Source: Pseudomonas sp. efr-133-TYG-5 (GTDB lineage Bacteria; Pseudomonadota; Gammaproteobacteria; Pseudomonadales; Pseudomonadaceae). From it: a stretch of 64,000 nucleotides of DNA. A program made the position numbers and the translations under genes. The first letter of the stretch is position 1. Each line of letters opens with the position of its first letter. The stretch covers positions 62,001 through 126,000 of the forward strand of contig NZ_JARVSM010000007.1 in NCBI RefSeq assembly GCF_030209175.1. The letters are read 5' to 3'. The notes beneath the pieces are model-generated. The model ran no database searches, was not told the DNA's origin, and was given only the letters and a program-made list of their open reading frames with translations. Below, one piece after another: positions 26,605 to 34,835 of the stretch.

Positions 26605-27055
26605 GCTGATTTCCTTTCTCGTGTGTATTTTGATTTTGGTCAATATCGCAGTATTGATATTTGTCTTGTTTAATGGATTTTCGAGGACGCAAAGCATGAA
26701 GATGATTAAGACTAGAGCGCCAATGCTTATCGGCGGGCGAGATGGTGACGAAAAGTATTATGTGCTACCTGCTGGGGCGACTGTTTATTACGATAAGAGC
26801 TTCTCGGAAGGGTTTAGTCGTTACATAGTTTACTTTAATCATCAAGGCCCTATTGTTGGTGATGAAGTTCCTATGGAGCCTAAGTATCAGGGCTCACTTG
26901 TTGACCCTCTTTGGCTGTCTGATGTAGACGCGGATACCCTGAAAGAAATCTTCAAGCGTTTCCCGCTTTCCAAAAAAGACGTCGCTGCCGCTATCAAGGC
27001 CAATGAAATAACCAAGGATGATCTGGCCGACATTGTTCGCTCGATGCCGGATTGA
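26576..27055 (+). CDS. Putative immunity protein with one membrane segment
   Basis: A 159-residue protein with a basic N-terminus, one transmembrane helix (LISFLVCILILVNIAVLIFV) and a soluble domain (MLIGGRDGDEKYYVLPAGAT ... FPLSKKDVAAAIKANEITKD) that would face the periplasm. It overlaps the effector gene by 29 bases. A small membrane-anchored periplasmic protein directly after an effector is the usual arrangement for immunity to a cell-envelope toxin. I recognise no family. ATG 26588 is an alternative start. Confidence 0.6.
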   Translation: MTRKMSTKSKLISFLVCILILVNIAVLIFVLFNGFSRTQSMKMIKTRAPMLIGGRDGDEKYYVLPAGATVYYDKSFSEGFSRYIVYFNHQGPIVGDEVPMEPKYQGSLVDPLWLSDVDADTLKEIFKRFPLSKKDVAAAIKANEITKDDLADIVRSMPD

Positions 27056-27096
27056 CGGAGTTTTTATAGAAGCCTTCGGTAGATCCAACAGAAACC

Positions 27097-27143
27097 CACA
27101 AAAAACCGCGATCTCTCTCACTAGAGGATCGCGGTTTTTTGTG
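27097..27143. terminator. Bidirectional rho-independent terminator
   Basis: A perfect 17-bp inverted repeat (CACAAAAAACCGCGATC, loop of 13 bases, then its complement ending in GGTTTTTTGTG) with a T-run in both directions. It would end transcripts from the immunity gene. On the minus strand it sits just downstream of the decayed csgA fragment, like the terminator after intact csgA. Confidence 0.9.
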
Positions 27144-27151
27144 CCCCAGAC

Positions 27152-27247
27152 TTACTGCTGTAATACTGCCGCCTGGTTAGCTGACCCGCACTGATGAAAG
27201 TTCGCAGTTTGCGTCATTCCGCCCCGGGCCACATACGCCACGTTCAT
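27152..27247 (-). pseudogene. Remnant of a csgA 3' end
   Basis: On the minus strand this 96-base segment encodes MNVAYVARGGMTQTANFHQC and GSANQAAVLQQ, then stop. It is a degraded copy of the last 42 residues of the csgA at 27440 (MNVAYVTQGG...MTQTATIQQYGSANQATVLQQ), lacking 11 internal residues (TGNMANVDQSG). A terminator follows it, as after intact csgA. It appears to be what is left of a duplicated or displaced csgA end, now separated from the gene by repeat DNA. Confidence 0.8.
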
Positions 27248-27251
27248 GGTT

Positions 27252-27301
27252 TGATCGTTCCCACGCTTTGCGTGGGAACGCAGCCTCTGAGGCTCCGCGT
27301 C
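27252..27301 (+). repeat. Dispersed repeat, copy 2 (right flank of the accessory segment)
   Basis: The segment beginning TGATCGTTCCCACGCTTTGC matches copy 1 at 24231-24282 in the same orientation, with a few changes. It contains the inverted repeat TTCCCACGC/GCGTGGGAA and ends in GGCTCCGCGTC. It lies exactly where the csgA remnant breaks off, so it may mark a recombination point. The bases from 27302 to 27390 hold nothing I recognise. Confidence 0.75.
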
Positions 27302-27391
27302 AAATGCGAGCTGGAACGCGGTGCGTCCCTTGAAGCATTTCCCACTGAGTCGGTTCGACGTGGAAACGATCAACGACTCAAATCTCAGCGC

Positions 27392-27424
27392 AAAAAAAAC
27401 CGCGCCCCCAACAGATCGCGGTTT
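27392..27424 (-). terminator. Rho-independent terminator of csgA
   Basis: On the minus strand, AAACCGCG and CGCGGTTT form a stem around a 12-base loop, followed by a run of eight T in total. It lies 16 bases past the csgA stop. Confidence 0.85.
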
Positions 27425-27439
27425 CCCAACACCCAACCC

Positions 27440-28891
27440 TTACTGCTGCAACACCGTCGCCTGGTTCGCCGAGCCGTACTGTTGAATGGTCGCGGTCTGG
27501 GTCATCCCGCTCTGATCGACGTTCGCCATGTTCCCGGTCCCGCCCTGGGTCACGTACGCCACGTTCATGCTGTCGGTCTGTTTGACGGTGATCTGGTTGT
27601 CGCTGCCGTACAGCTGCGCGGTGTAGGCCTGGTTGCCGCTGCCGGACTGGTCGAACTCGGCGCTGTTGCCGGTGCCGCTGGAGGAGCCCTGGACCAGGTT
27701 GGTGGTGCCGCGCTGGTCGGAGATGAGCAGGTTGTCGCTGCCGTTCTGGTCGAAGTACAGCTCGTTGTAGGCGTCGGCCTGGCTGACGGTGGTTTTGTTG
27801 CCACTGCCGGTCTGGTGCGTGGTCATGATGTGGCCGACGCCGTCCTGGGTGAAGCTGGCGATGTTGCCGTTGCCTGCCTGGGTGACGGTGGCGCGCTGGT
27901 TGCTGCCGAACTGGCCGCCGGCCTGCGGGCCTTTCCAGTTGCTGGCGTAGACCTTGTTGTCGTTGCCCACCGACGTGGCGTTGAGCACGTGGCTGTCGCC
28001 GTTCTGGTAGGTGAAGTGGACGTTGCCGCTGCCTTGCTGGTACAGCGCCAGGGTCGAGCCGATGGATTCGAACTGGTCGGCGTAGATGGCGTTGAGGTTG
28101 CCGACCTGCAGCACGCTGGCGACGTTGTTTTCGCCGTAGCTCTGGTCGACCACGGTTTCGTTGCTGTCGCCGTACTGGTTGACGGTGGCCTGGCTGGCCA
28201 GTTGGCTGTCCTGCCAGATCTCGGTGCCGTTGAGGTTGCCGAACTGGTTGATGCTGATGTTGCCGCCGGTGCCATTGCGCTGGTCGCCGTAGGCGTAGTT
28301 GCTTTCGCCGGCCTGGTTGATGCCGATCTGCCCGCCGTTGTGCAGTACTTGCTCGGCGGTGCCGTAGTTGGCGGTGCCGTACTGGATGATCAGCGAGTTG
28401 TTGCCGCTGCCTTCGTACAGTTGCTCGATGTTGGCTTCGTTGCTGTCGCCGAACTGCAAGGTCTTGCCTTCGCTGCCGTTCTGCGAGTCCTGGTAGATGA
28501 ACGAGAAGTTGCCGCTGCCCTGCTGCTGTTGCAGCGCGGTGTTGGGTGAGCCGAAGCCCAGGGACTGGCTGGCGTGTGCGGTGTTGAAGGCGCCGCTCTG
28601 TTGCTGGGTGATGGTGCCGTTGTCTTCGTAGAGTTGTTCGGCGTAACCGGCGTTGTAGTCGCCGACGGCATCCTGGGTGATGACGCTGCTGGCGTGGTCT
28701 TGCACGGCGGCGGCGTCGTTGCCCTGACCGAGCTGGGTCTGGGTCGCGGTGCTGAACGGGGCCTGGGTCTGCTTCACATCAGCGATGTTGGCAGTACCGG
28801 CCTGGCTCTGGCTGGAGAGGCTGTCGTCGGCCATGGCCTGGGCACTGATCATGACCAGGATGGCGGCGGTGAGAGGCGTCAATTTGAACAT
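27440..28891 (-). CDS. csgA: Curlin major subunit CsgA, unusually long
   Basis: A 483-residue secreted protein (signal LTAAILVMISAQAMA) made almost entirely of curlin repeats of about 20-23 residues with the pattern Q-x-G-x-x-N-x-A-x(3)-Q-x(4)-N. Examples: TQLGQGNDAAAVQDHASSVI, EVLHNGG-like and QYGDSNETVVDQSYGENNVA. About 20 repeats are present, against five in the 151-residue E. coli CsgA. CsgA is exported through CsgG and polymerises into surface amyloid. It ends with the curlin-like NQATVLQQ. It follows csgB on the same strand. The regular Gln/Asn ladder is intact throughout, arguing for a functional fibre subunit. Confidence 0.93.
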   Translation of the reverse strand: MFKLTPLTAAILVMISAQAMADDSLSSQSQAGTANIADVKQTQAPFSTATQTQLGQGNDAAAVQDHASSVITQDAVGDYNAGYAEQLYEDNGTITQQQSGAFNTAHASQSLGFGSPNTALQQQQGSGNFSFIYQDSQNGSEGKTLQFGDSNEANIEQLYEGSGNNSLIIQYGTANYGTAEQVLHNGGQIGINQAGESNYAYGDQRNGTGGNISINQFGNLNGTEIWQDSQLASQATVNQYGDSNETVVDQSYGENNVASVLQVGNLNAIYADQFESIGSTLALYQQGSGNVHFTYQNGDSHVLNATSVGNDNKVYASNWKGPQAGGQFGSNQRATVTQAGNGNIASFTQDGVGHIMTTHQTGSGNKTTVSQADAYNELYFDQNGSDNLLISDQRGTTNLVQGSSSGTGNSAEFDQSGSGNQAYTAQLYGSDNQITVKQTDSMNVAYVTQGGTGNMANVDQSGMTQTATIQQYGSANQATVLQQ

Positions 28892-28917
28892 GATGGAATC
28901 TCCGATGATTGCAGTGC

Positions 28918-29379
28918 TTAGCGGTATTGCTTGACCGAAACGCTCATGCCGTTGCCCGACTGGGTCACGGCGCTTTGCAGCCCCGTGCCGGCCTGCTCGA
29001 TGCTGGCGTCGTTGTTGTTGCCGTTTTGCGCAATCTGCGCGCGGTTGTGGCTGCCGTTCTGGGTGATCGAGGCGGCGTTGCCGGAACCGTTCTGGGTGAT
29101 CTGCGCCATCAGGTCGCTGCCCTGTTGCAGGATGTAGGCCTCCTGATTGCTGCCCGACTGCACGATCCGCCCGAGCAGCGACTGACCGTTCTGGCTCAGC
29201 AGCGCCAGGTTGGCCTGGCCGAGCTGATCGATCAGCGCCTGCTGGCCCACCGGCGCGGGCAACTCGCCGAGGTCGGCAGCGGGCGCCAGGTCATCGTTGT
29301 CCAGCAGATCGTCGGCGCGCAGGCCTGCACTGCTGCACAGCAGGAGCAGGCAAAGCAGGGCGGCGGTCGACGGTTTCAT
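28918..29379 (-). CDS. csgB: Curlin minor subunit/nucleator CsgB
   Basis: A 153-residue secreted protein (signal AALLCLLLLCSSAGLRA), an acidic linker (DDLLDNDDLAPAADLGELPA) and about five curlin repeats (IDQLGQANLALLSQNGQSLL, VQSGSNQEAYILQQGSDLMA, ITQNGSGNAASITQNGSHNR). The size and the basic end (VSVKQYR) resemble CsgB, which nucleates CsgA at the cell surface. It is 26 bases upstream of csgA and downstream of two secreted-protein genes in the same direction. Confidence 0.92.
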   Translation of the reverse strand: MKPSTAALLCLLLLCSSAGLRADDLLDNDDLAPAADLGELPAPVGQQALIDQLGQANLALLSQNGQSLLGRIVQSGSNQEAYILQQGSDLMAQITQNGSGNAASITQNGSHNRAQIAQNGNNNDASIEQAGTGLQSAVTQSGNGMSVSVKQYR

Positions 29380-29452
29380 GGCAAAAGTCCTGTCTGGTGT
29401 TGATCGGTCCAGCGCCTTGCCGCGGCCACCCGGAAGTGGCCGGGGCGCGGCC

Positions 29453-31681
29453 TCACAGCGTGGTCACCGACACCGTGCGCACGGTGCCCTGGGACGAACG
29501 GATGGTCGCGGTCGGGTTGGCCGATGGCACCACCGTCGTGTTGTTCAGCGTCAGCCGCCAGCGTCCGGTGACCGGTACCGTCGTCGTGCCGAGCGTGACC
29601 ACCCCGGTCGGGGTGCTGACCTGCACGGTGATGGTGTTGCCGGTGGTCACCGACGAGGTGCCGGCGAAGTCCCAGTTGAAGCGGTTGCCGGAGCGCGCCT
29701 GCACCGTCGAGGTGGTGATGGTGAAGGTCTCCGCCGCCGGCCGTGGCGACACTTGCACGGTGACCGTCGCCGGCGTCGACAGGGCGCCGAAGCTGTCCCG
29801 GGCGATGTAGGTGAAGGTCGTGGTGAACGCCGTGGTCACGGTGGCCGGTGGGGTGTAGGTGATCACCGTGCCGTCGGTGCTGACCGTGCCGCGACCGGCG
29901 GCGGGTTGGGTCAGGCTGGCGACGCCCAGCGGCACGTTGCCTTCCGGATCGGTGTCGTTGGCCAGGACGTTGATCGGGATCGCGACGCCCAGGGTGGCGA
30001 CGCTGTCGGCGACGGCGGTCGGTGGCCGGTTCGGTGCGACGGTGATGGTCACGGTGGCCGGGTTGACCGAAGCCAGGCCTTTGACGTCCTGCGCCTTGTA
30101 GGTGAAGGTCGTGGTCAAAGGTGCATTCACCACAGCCGGCGGGGTGTAGACCACGGACGTGGTGCCGTTGAGGGCGACAGTGCCCTGGCCGGCGGCCGGT
30201 TGAGTCAGCGCGGTGATGCTCAGCGGTACGTTGCCGTCCGGATCGCTGTCGTTGCTCAACAGGCTGAGCGTGATCGGTACGCCGAAGCTGGTACTGCCGG
30301 TGTCGGCGACGGCCAGCGGCGCCTGGTTCTCACCGGTGTCCGGCGCGTTGCCGACCACCACCACCGCTTCGCTGTCGCTGCCGCCGGCGGCGGATTTCAC
30401 CGTGACGGTGGCCGGTGGCTGGGTCAGGTCGGCGACAGTGATGCGTTGCAGGGTGCCGGATTTCGACAGGCGTCCGTAGCCCTGGGCGACCATGTCCGGG
30501 ATCGCCACTTCGTCGGTCGACGTCGCTTCGATCAGCAGGCTGTGGTTGGCCCAGTTGTAACGTGCGGTCTGGATTTTCACCACGTCGGTGAGTTTGCTCG
30601 ACACCGACGTCGGCCGGGTGGTGCCGGCCGGGTTGGTCGCGGTCACTACTACCACGGCAGGCAAGGTGCCGTTGCCCAGGCGCTGGCCGAAGAACAGGCC
30701 GTTGTTGTCACCCAGCAGGCTGGTCTGGCACGGCGTCGGTGGCGGCCCGGGCAGCAGCGCAATGCTTTCGCGGAAGCACAGGGTCGAGCTGCTGTCCGCC
30801 TTGGCGAAGACCTCGGCACGAATGCCGGACGAGGTCCGCCGGTAAGTGGTGCGGTCGATTTCCACGTGGGTTTGCTGGCGGCTGTCGAGGACCTTGCCGG
30901 CAACGGTGAACAGGCTGGTCTGGATCGTCCCGGCCGGGCCGGTGATGCGCACGAAGTTGGTGTCGAACGGGCTGCCGGTCACCGCTTCGGTGAGGTTCGG
31001 GTCGCCGACGAAGGTTTCGACGCCGCCGGTGTCCGGGTTCACTTCGGTGTACGGGCCGTTGACGCTGCGCAGGAACGGACCGATGGCGCCGTTCAGCGCA
31101 CCGCTGAAGTTGCCCGGCGCACCGATGCCGACGTCCTTGGTGATGTTGATCGCGCGTCGCCCGGGTGTGGTGACGTTGACCGTTTCCACACCGTACGGGT
31201 GGGTGATGGTGTAGGTGCCGGCGACGGGCACGTTCACCCGGATGCGAATCCGCGCGAAGCTTTGCTGATCGCCATCAGCCGGGTTGCCCGAGGCGAATGC
31301 CGCTTCGATGCCGGCGACATACGCGTCCATGCCATAACCGGCGCCGTTGTTGGCAATGTTGGTTTCGGCGAGGAACCAGAAGGCTTCCGGCGGCCAGTTG
31401 TCAGGGAACACCATCGGCTGGCTGTCATCGAAGATGCCCGGCTCCGGCAGCAGGGTGCACATGTACGCCGGTGGCGTGCTGGCCGGCACCCGCGAGCTGG
31501 CGGCGCGCGACTGGCACAGTTCCATCGACAGCAGGTTATTGTCCTGGTACCACATCGGGAATTTCCCGGTGGCGAAAGTGTAGGGGCCGGGGTCGACGGC
31601 GGCGAGTTGCGCGTAGGCACTGCCGGTCAGCGAGAGAGCAAGCCCGAGCGCGTTGAGCGCAAAGCGTGGCCACTTGTTCAT
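29453..31681 (-). CDS. Secreted protein with paralogous N-domain and tandem cadherin-like/Big domains
   Basis: A 742-residue protein with a signal peptide (LNALGLALSLTGSAYA). Residues about 20-440 form a domain shared with the next gene (DPGPYTFATGKFPMWYQDNN, AYMCTLLPEPGIFDDSQPMV, TITHPYGVETVNVTTPGRRA, FLRSVNGPYTEVNPDTGG). The C-terminal 280 residues carry repeated cadherin-like modules (AVADTGSTSFGVPITLSLLSN, then ADSVATLGVAIPINVLANDT, each followed by TQPAAGxGTV and VVYTPPA/VITYTPPA). Such modules usually mediate adhesion or extracellular matrix contacts. Start 31681 has AGGAGG upstream. It is co-directional with csgBA, so it may be a fibre-associated or T2SS-secreted matrix protein. Function unknown. 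Confidence 0.8.
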   Translation of the reverse strand: MNKWPRFALNALGLALSLTGSAYAQLAAVDPGPYTFATGKFPMWYQDNNLLSMELCQSRAASSRVPASTPPAYMCTLLPEPGIFDDSQPMVFPDNWPPEAFWFLAETNIANNGAGYGMDAYVAGIEAAFASGNPADGDQQSFARIRIRVNVPVAGTYTITHPYGVETVNVTTPGRRAINITKDVGIGAPGNFSGALNGAIGPFLRSVNGPYTEVNPDTGGVETFVGDPNLTEAVTGSPFDTNFVRITGPAGTIQTSLFTVAGKVLDSRQQTHVEIDRTTYRRTSSGIRAEVFAKADSSSTLCFRESIALLPGPPPTPCQTSLLGDNNGLFFGQRLGNGTLPAVVVVTATNPAGTTRPTSVSSKLTDVVKIQTARYNWANHSLLIEATSTDEVAIPDMVAQGYGRLSKSGTLQRITVADLTQPPATVTVKSAAGGSDSEAVVVVGNAPDTGENQAPLAVADTGSTSFGVPITLSLLSNDSDPDGNVPLSITALTQPAAGQGTVALNGTTSVVYTPPAVVNAPLTTTFTYKAQDVKGLASVNPATVTITVAPNRPPTAVADSVATLGVAIPINVLANDTDPEGNVPLGVASLTQPAAGRGTVSTDGTVITYTPPATVTTAFTTTFTYIARDSFGALSTPATVTVQVSPRPAAETFTITTSTVQARSGNRFNWDFAGTSSVTTGNTITVQVSTPTGVVTLGTTTVPVTGRWRLTLNNTTVVPSANPTATIRSSQGTVRTVSVTTL

Positions 31682-31716
31682 GATGCCTCCTGATGCGGAT
31701 CTGGGCATGTGAGCGT

Positions 31717-33063
31717 TCATTGCACGATGACCACTTCTTCGGTATCGCTGCCGCCGTTGGACGACGTCACCCGGACCTTGGCCGGTGGAATCGGCGAGAT
31801 TCCGGTGGCCAGGGTTTTCACCGCACCGTCGCCGCTCAGGGCACCGATGGCGGCGCCGCCGATGGCGGTTGCGGTGAGCACCGGCGGCGAAGTTTCGTCA
31901 CTGGTCGAGGCGACGAGCGTCAGTTGCCCGGAACTCAGGCTGTATTCGGCGCGCTGGATCACCACCAGGTCGGTGAGGGCCATCGGCAGGGTGGTCGGCG
32001 TGCTGCTGGCGATGGCCAGGTGGTTGTCGGCGGTGACTTGCAGGGTGGTCGGCAAGGTCGGGTCACTCGCCGACTGCGCGTACCAGCTGCCGGTGGAGTC
32101 GGCCTCCTTGAGGTTGAGCACCGGCGTGGTGCTGGTGACGGCGACGGTGGCCGGCGCCGGCGGGGCCAGCACGAAGATGTCCTGCTGAGCCACGGGCGCG
32201 CTGCTGCCGGGCTTGCGTGAGTACGTGCTGCGCTGCGGGATCAGCGGCGTTGGCCGGACCACCGTGGACAACTTGCCGGACACCGCGAACACCGTGCTGC
32301 GCAGATCGATGCCGCCGGGGCCTTCGATGCGGATGAAGTTGGTGTTGAACGGACTGCCGGTCACCGCCTCGTCGAGGTTGGGGTCGCCGATGAATTGCTC
32401 GGCGGCGCCGGTCACCGGGTTGGTCTCGGTGTAGGGCCCGTTGACGCTGCGCAGGAACGGCCCGACGTCGCCCTTGAGCGCGCCGTCGTAGGTCTGTGGC
32501 GAGCCGATACCGATGTCGCGTGTCATGTTGATCGCGCGGCGCCCGGGGGTGTCGACGCTGAACACATCGACCCCGTACGGATGGGTGATGACGTAGGTGC
32601 CGGCGGTCGGCACGTCGACCCGGATGCGGATCCGCGCGAAGCTGATCTGATCGCCCTCCACCGGATCGCCGCCGCTGAACGCCGCTTCAATGGCCGAGCC
32701 GTAGGACAGGTTGATGCCCCGCGCCGCGTCGACAATCGCGCCGTCGGCGGTGAACCAGAACGCTTCGTCGGGAAAATTGCTGGGGAAGGACAACGGCTGC
32801 GCGTCGTCGAAGATCCCCGGCGCCGGCAGCAGCGAGCACATGTACGTTGGCGCCGCCGGGGTGCCGGGCACCCGCGAGCTGACGGCTTTGGACAGGCACA
32901 GGTCCAGGGTGCGACCGTGGGTGTCCTGATACCACGCAGCGAAATTGCCGTTGGCCGGTACGTAGGGGCCGGTGTCGACGGCGAACAGAGCGGCCTGGGC
33001 AATGCCCTGGGCCAAGGCGCTCACGACCAGGACGGTCGCGGTTTTGGACAGTAAAGGGTGCAT
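31717..33063 (-). CDS. Secreted protein, short paralogue of the downstream gene
   Basis: A 448-residue protein with a signal peptide (VLVVSALAQGIAQA). It aligns with the N-terminal 450 residues of its neighbour: DTGPYVPANGNFAAWYQDTH, YMCSLLPAPGIFDDAQPLSF, TYVITHPYGVDVFSVDTPGR, FLRSVNGPYTETNPVTGAAE. Conserved Cys residues in the first third may form a disulfide. It lacks the cadherin-like repeats and ends SNGGSDTEEVVIVQ, where the paralogue continues into them. It is the first gene of the csgBA operon, about 50 bases after a sigma-54-like promoter. Family unknown to me. Confidence 0.78.
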   Translation of the reverse strand: MHPLLSKTATVLVVSALAQGIAQAALFAVDTGPYVPANGNFAAWYQDTHGRTLDLCLSKAVSSRVPGTPAAPTYMCSLLPAPGIFDDAQPLSFPSNFPDEAFWFTADGAIVDAARGINLSYGSAIEAAFSGGDPVEGDQISFARIRIRVDVPTAGTYVITHPYGVDVFSVDTPGRRAINMTRDIGIGSPQTYDGALKGDVGPFLRSVNGPYTETNPVTGAAEQFIGDPNLDEAVTGSPFNTNFIRIEGPGGIDLRSTVFAVSGKLSTVVRPTPLIPQRSTYSRKPGSSAPVAQQDIFVLAPPAPATVAVTSTTPVLNLKEADSTGSWYAQSASDPTLPTTLQVTADNHLAIASSTPTTLPMALTDLVVIQRAEYSLSSGQLTLVASTSDETSPPVLTATAIGGAAIGALSGDGAVKTLATGISPIPPAKVRVTSSNGGSDTEEVVIVQ

Positions 33064-33122
33064 GAGTTAAGCCCTCTAGCGAAGTACCTGCCCCCTGGGG
33101 GTGGGTCAGTTGCAGAGGGGTT

Positions 33123-33139
33123 TACAACTTCCATACCAA
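33123..33139 (-). promoter_or_regulatory. Sigma-54-like promoter of the csgBA operon
   Basis: Read on the minus strand: TTGGTATGGAAGTTGTA. GG and GT are separated by 10 bases, with TTG at -12. The -12 GT instead of GC and the -24 TTGGTA instead of TTGGCA make it weaker than the other three. Transcription would begin near 33113, about 50 bases before the first gene. An operator-like repeat lies about 100 bp upstream (33229-33242). Confidence 0.5.
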
Positions 33140-33228
33140 CGCACTGCCAATCTTCCCGAGAGGCCCGTGGCACAGGCGCTGGCGAGCGAAGGGCAAGGTG
33201 ACGGCGGCTGCGGCGATAGGGCGACAGT

Positions 33229-33242
33229 CCCCAGGATTGGGG
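33229..33242. promoter_or_regulatory. Putative MnxR-type enhancer site between csgBA operon and mnxS1
   Basis: CCCCAGGATTGGGG is a CCCC-N6-GGGG repeat inside a larger one (AGTCCCC at 33226-33232 and GGGGACT at 33249-33255). It has the spacing expected for an activator site of the leftward csg promoter and could also affect mnxS1 to the right. Confidence 0.55.
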
Positions 33243-33349
33243 GCTGTGGGGGACTGGCGTTGGCGGCGAGTTGCCGTTCACCCCCCGCATCCGGGCAAAC
33301 ACCCAACCGTGGGCTATAACCCTATAGGACGTATCGGGAAGTCGCCGCC

Positions 33350-34798
33350 ATGAACATGCAGTCAGAAACGCTTCCGGTCGACGAGGCCAGCCTGCGCCTG
33401 GGTTCGCGCAAGCAGCCGTTCAACCTGCTGCGCTGGTTCTCGCTGATCAGCATGGCGGTGATCGGCACCGTGGCGATCGCGCTCGGGGCGGTGTCGACGC
33501 GTTTTGTCGTGGAGGAGAGCGTGCAGCGCGATGCGTTGCTCACCGCGCAATTCATTCAGGCCATCGCCTCGGCCGAAGTGCGCCACGTGTCGATTCCCAA
33601 TGTGCGCACCATGGGCGAATTGCTCGATCCGCGCCAGGACAAGGATTTTCCCGAGGTCGATCCGGCGGCCCGGGCCAATGCCCGCGGTGAATTTCTCGAT
33701 CACATCGAACACTTGCCGGACGTGATCCTCGCCAACGTCTACGCCCCCGATCGGCTGGTGATCTGGTCGACCAACCCGGCGCTGGTCGGCACGCGGATTC
33801 ATGCCGATGAAGACCTCGACCGCGCGTTCGACGAACGGATTCCGGTGTCGGCCAGTTATCACGATGTCGACAAGGGCCGTGAAGAACAGAAATTCGTCGT
33901 GCCACCGGAGTACATCTTTATCGAGAACTACATCCCGTTGTTCGACGCCGAGGGCAGGAATGTCACGGCGATGGTCGAGATCTACAAAGAACCCAAGGAT
34001 CTGATCAACCGCATGGAGCGCGGCCTGGCGCTGATCTGGCTGGCCACCGCGCTCGGCGGTGGGCTGATCTACCTGGGGCTGTACTGGATCGTGCGGCGCG
34101 CGGCGATCCTGCTGGCGGCGCAGCAGAAGCAATTGATCGCCAACGAAACCTTTGTCGCCCTGGGCGAAATGTCCTCGGCGGTGGCTCACAGCCTGCGCAA
34201 TCCGCTGGCGACGATCCGTTCCAGCGCCGAACTGGCACTGGAGTTCGACGCCGGGCCGGCGCAGAAGAACATCAAGGACATCATCGGCCAGGTCGACCGC
34301 ATGTCGAAGTGGGTACGCGAGCTGCTGCAATCGCTGCGACCGCTCAATGACGAGCCGGAACCGGTGAACCTGGTGGCCGCGCTGCACGAGAGCCTGCTGG
34401 CGTTCGAACAGCAGATTGCCCGCGCCGGTGTGCATGTGGTGTTTCATCCGCAACACACGCCCATGGTGTTGAGCCAGCCGGTGCAACTGGCGCAGATCCT
34501 CAACAGCCTGCTGGCCAATGCCCTGGAGGCCATGGACAAGGGCGGCACGTTGACCATCAGCCTGGAGTCCAGCGACAGCCGTGGCGTCAGCGTGGTGCTC
34601 AGCGACACCGGCAAAGGCATGAACGAAGAACAGCGCAGCATGGCCTTCCGGCCGTTTTTCACCACCAAGCAGGGCGGCCTCGGCGTGGGCCTGGTGCTGG
34701 TCAAGCGCATCATGGAACGCTTTGGTGGCGGCGTGTCCCTGGACAGCCGCGAAGGCGAGGGCACCACCGTGCGCCTGGCGTTCCAGCGCATCCAGTGA
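33350..34798 (+). CDS. mnxS1: Sensor histidine kinase MnxS1
   Basis: A 482-residue membrane kinase: transmembrane helix 1 (about 29-50), a periplasmic sensor domain (about 51-225), transmembrane helix 2 (about 226-248), a HisKA box with ALGEMSSAVAHSLRNPLATI (phospho-acceptor His280) and a HATPase domain with LLANALEAMDKGG, LSDTGKGM and TTKQGGLGVGLVL. In P. putida GB-1 two such kinases, MnxS1 and MnxS2, are both required with MnxR for Mn(II) oxidation. The naming of this one as S1 follows position relative to mcoA and could be swapped with the paralogue at 38992. What signal it senses is not known. Confidence 0.85.
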   Translation: MNMQSETLPVDEASLRLGSRKQPFNLLRWFSLISMAVIGTVAIALGAVSTRFVVEESVQRDALLTAQFIQAIASAEVRHVSIPNVRTMGELLDPRQDKDFPEVDPAARANARGEFLDHIEHLPDVILANVYAPDRLVIWSTNPALVGTRIHADEDLDRAFDERIPVSASYHDVDKGREEQKFVVPPEYIFIENYIPLFDAEGRNVTAMVEIYKEPKDLINRMERGLALIWLATALGGGLIYLGLYWIVRRAAILLAAQQKQLIANETFVALGEMSSAVAHSLRNPLATIRSSAELALEFDAGPAQKNIKDIIGQVDRMSKWVRELLQSLRPLNDEPEPVNLVAALHESLLAFEQQIARAGVHVVFHPQHTPMVLSQPVQLAQILNSLLANALEAMDKGGTLTISLESSDSRGVSVVLSDTGKGMNEEQRSMAFRPFFTTKQGGLGVGLVLVKRIMERFGGGVSLDSREGEGTTVRLAFQRIQ

Positions 34799-34800
34799 AC

Positions 34801-34818
34801 GCGCAAATCGCATTGCGC
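34801..34818. other. Short hairpin after mnxS1
   Basis: GCGCAA-ATCGCA-TTGCGC forms a 6-bp stem just after the mnxS1 stop. No T-run follows on the plus strand, so it is at best a weak or factor-dependent terminator, or an mRNA-end stabiliser. Confidence 0.3.
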
Positions 34819-34835
34819 GAAAAACTCTGAACTTT

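Noticed and set aside
27440..29379. Curlin repeats as a CRISPR-like or tandem DNA repeat array
   Set aside because: The regularity is at the protein level (Gln/Asn ladder); DNA units vary in sequence and length.
33260..33274. TTGGCGGCGAGTTGC as a sigma-54 promoter for mnxS1
   Set aside because: The GG and GC are 9 rather than 10 bases apart, a spacing that abolishes sigma-54 recognition.
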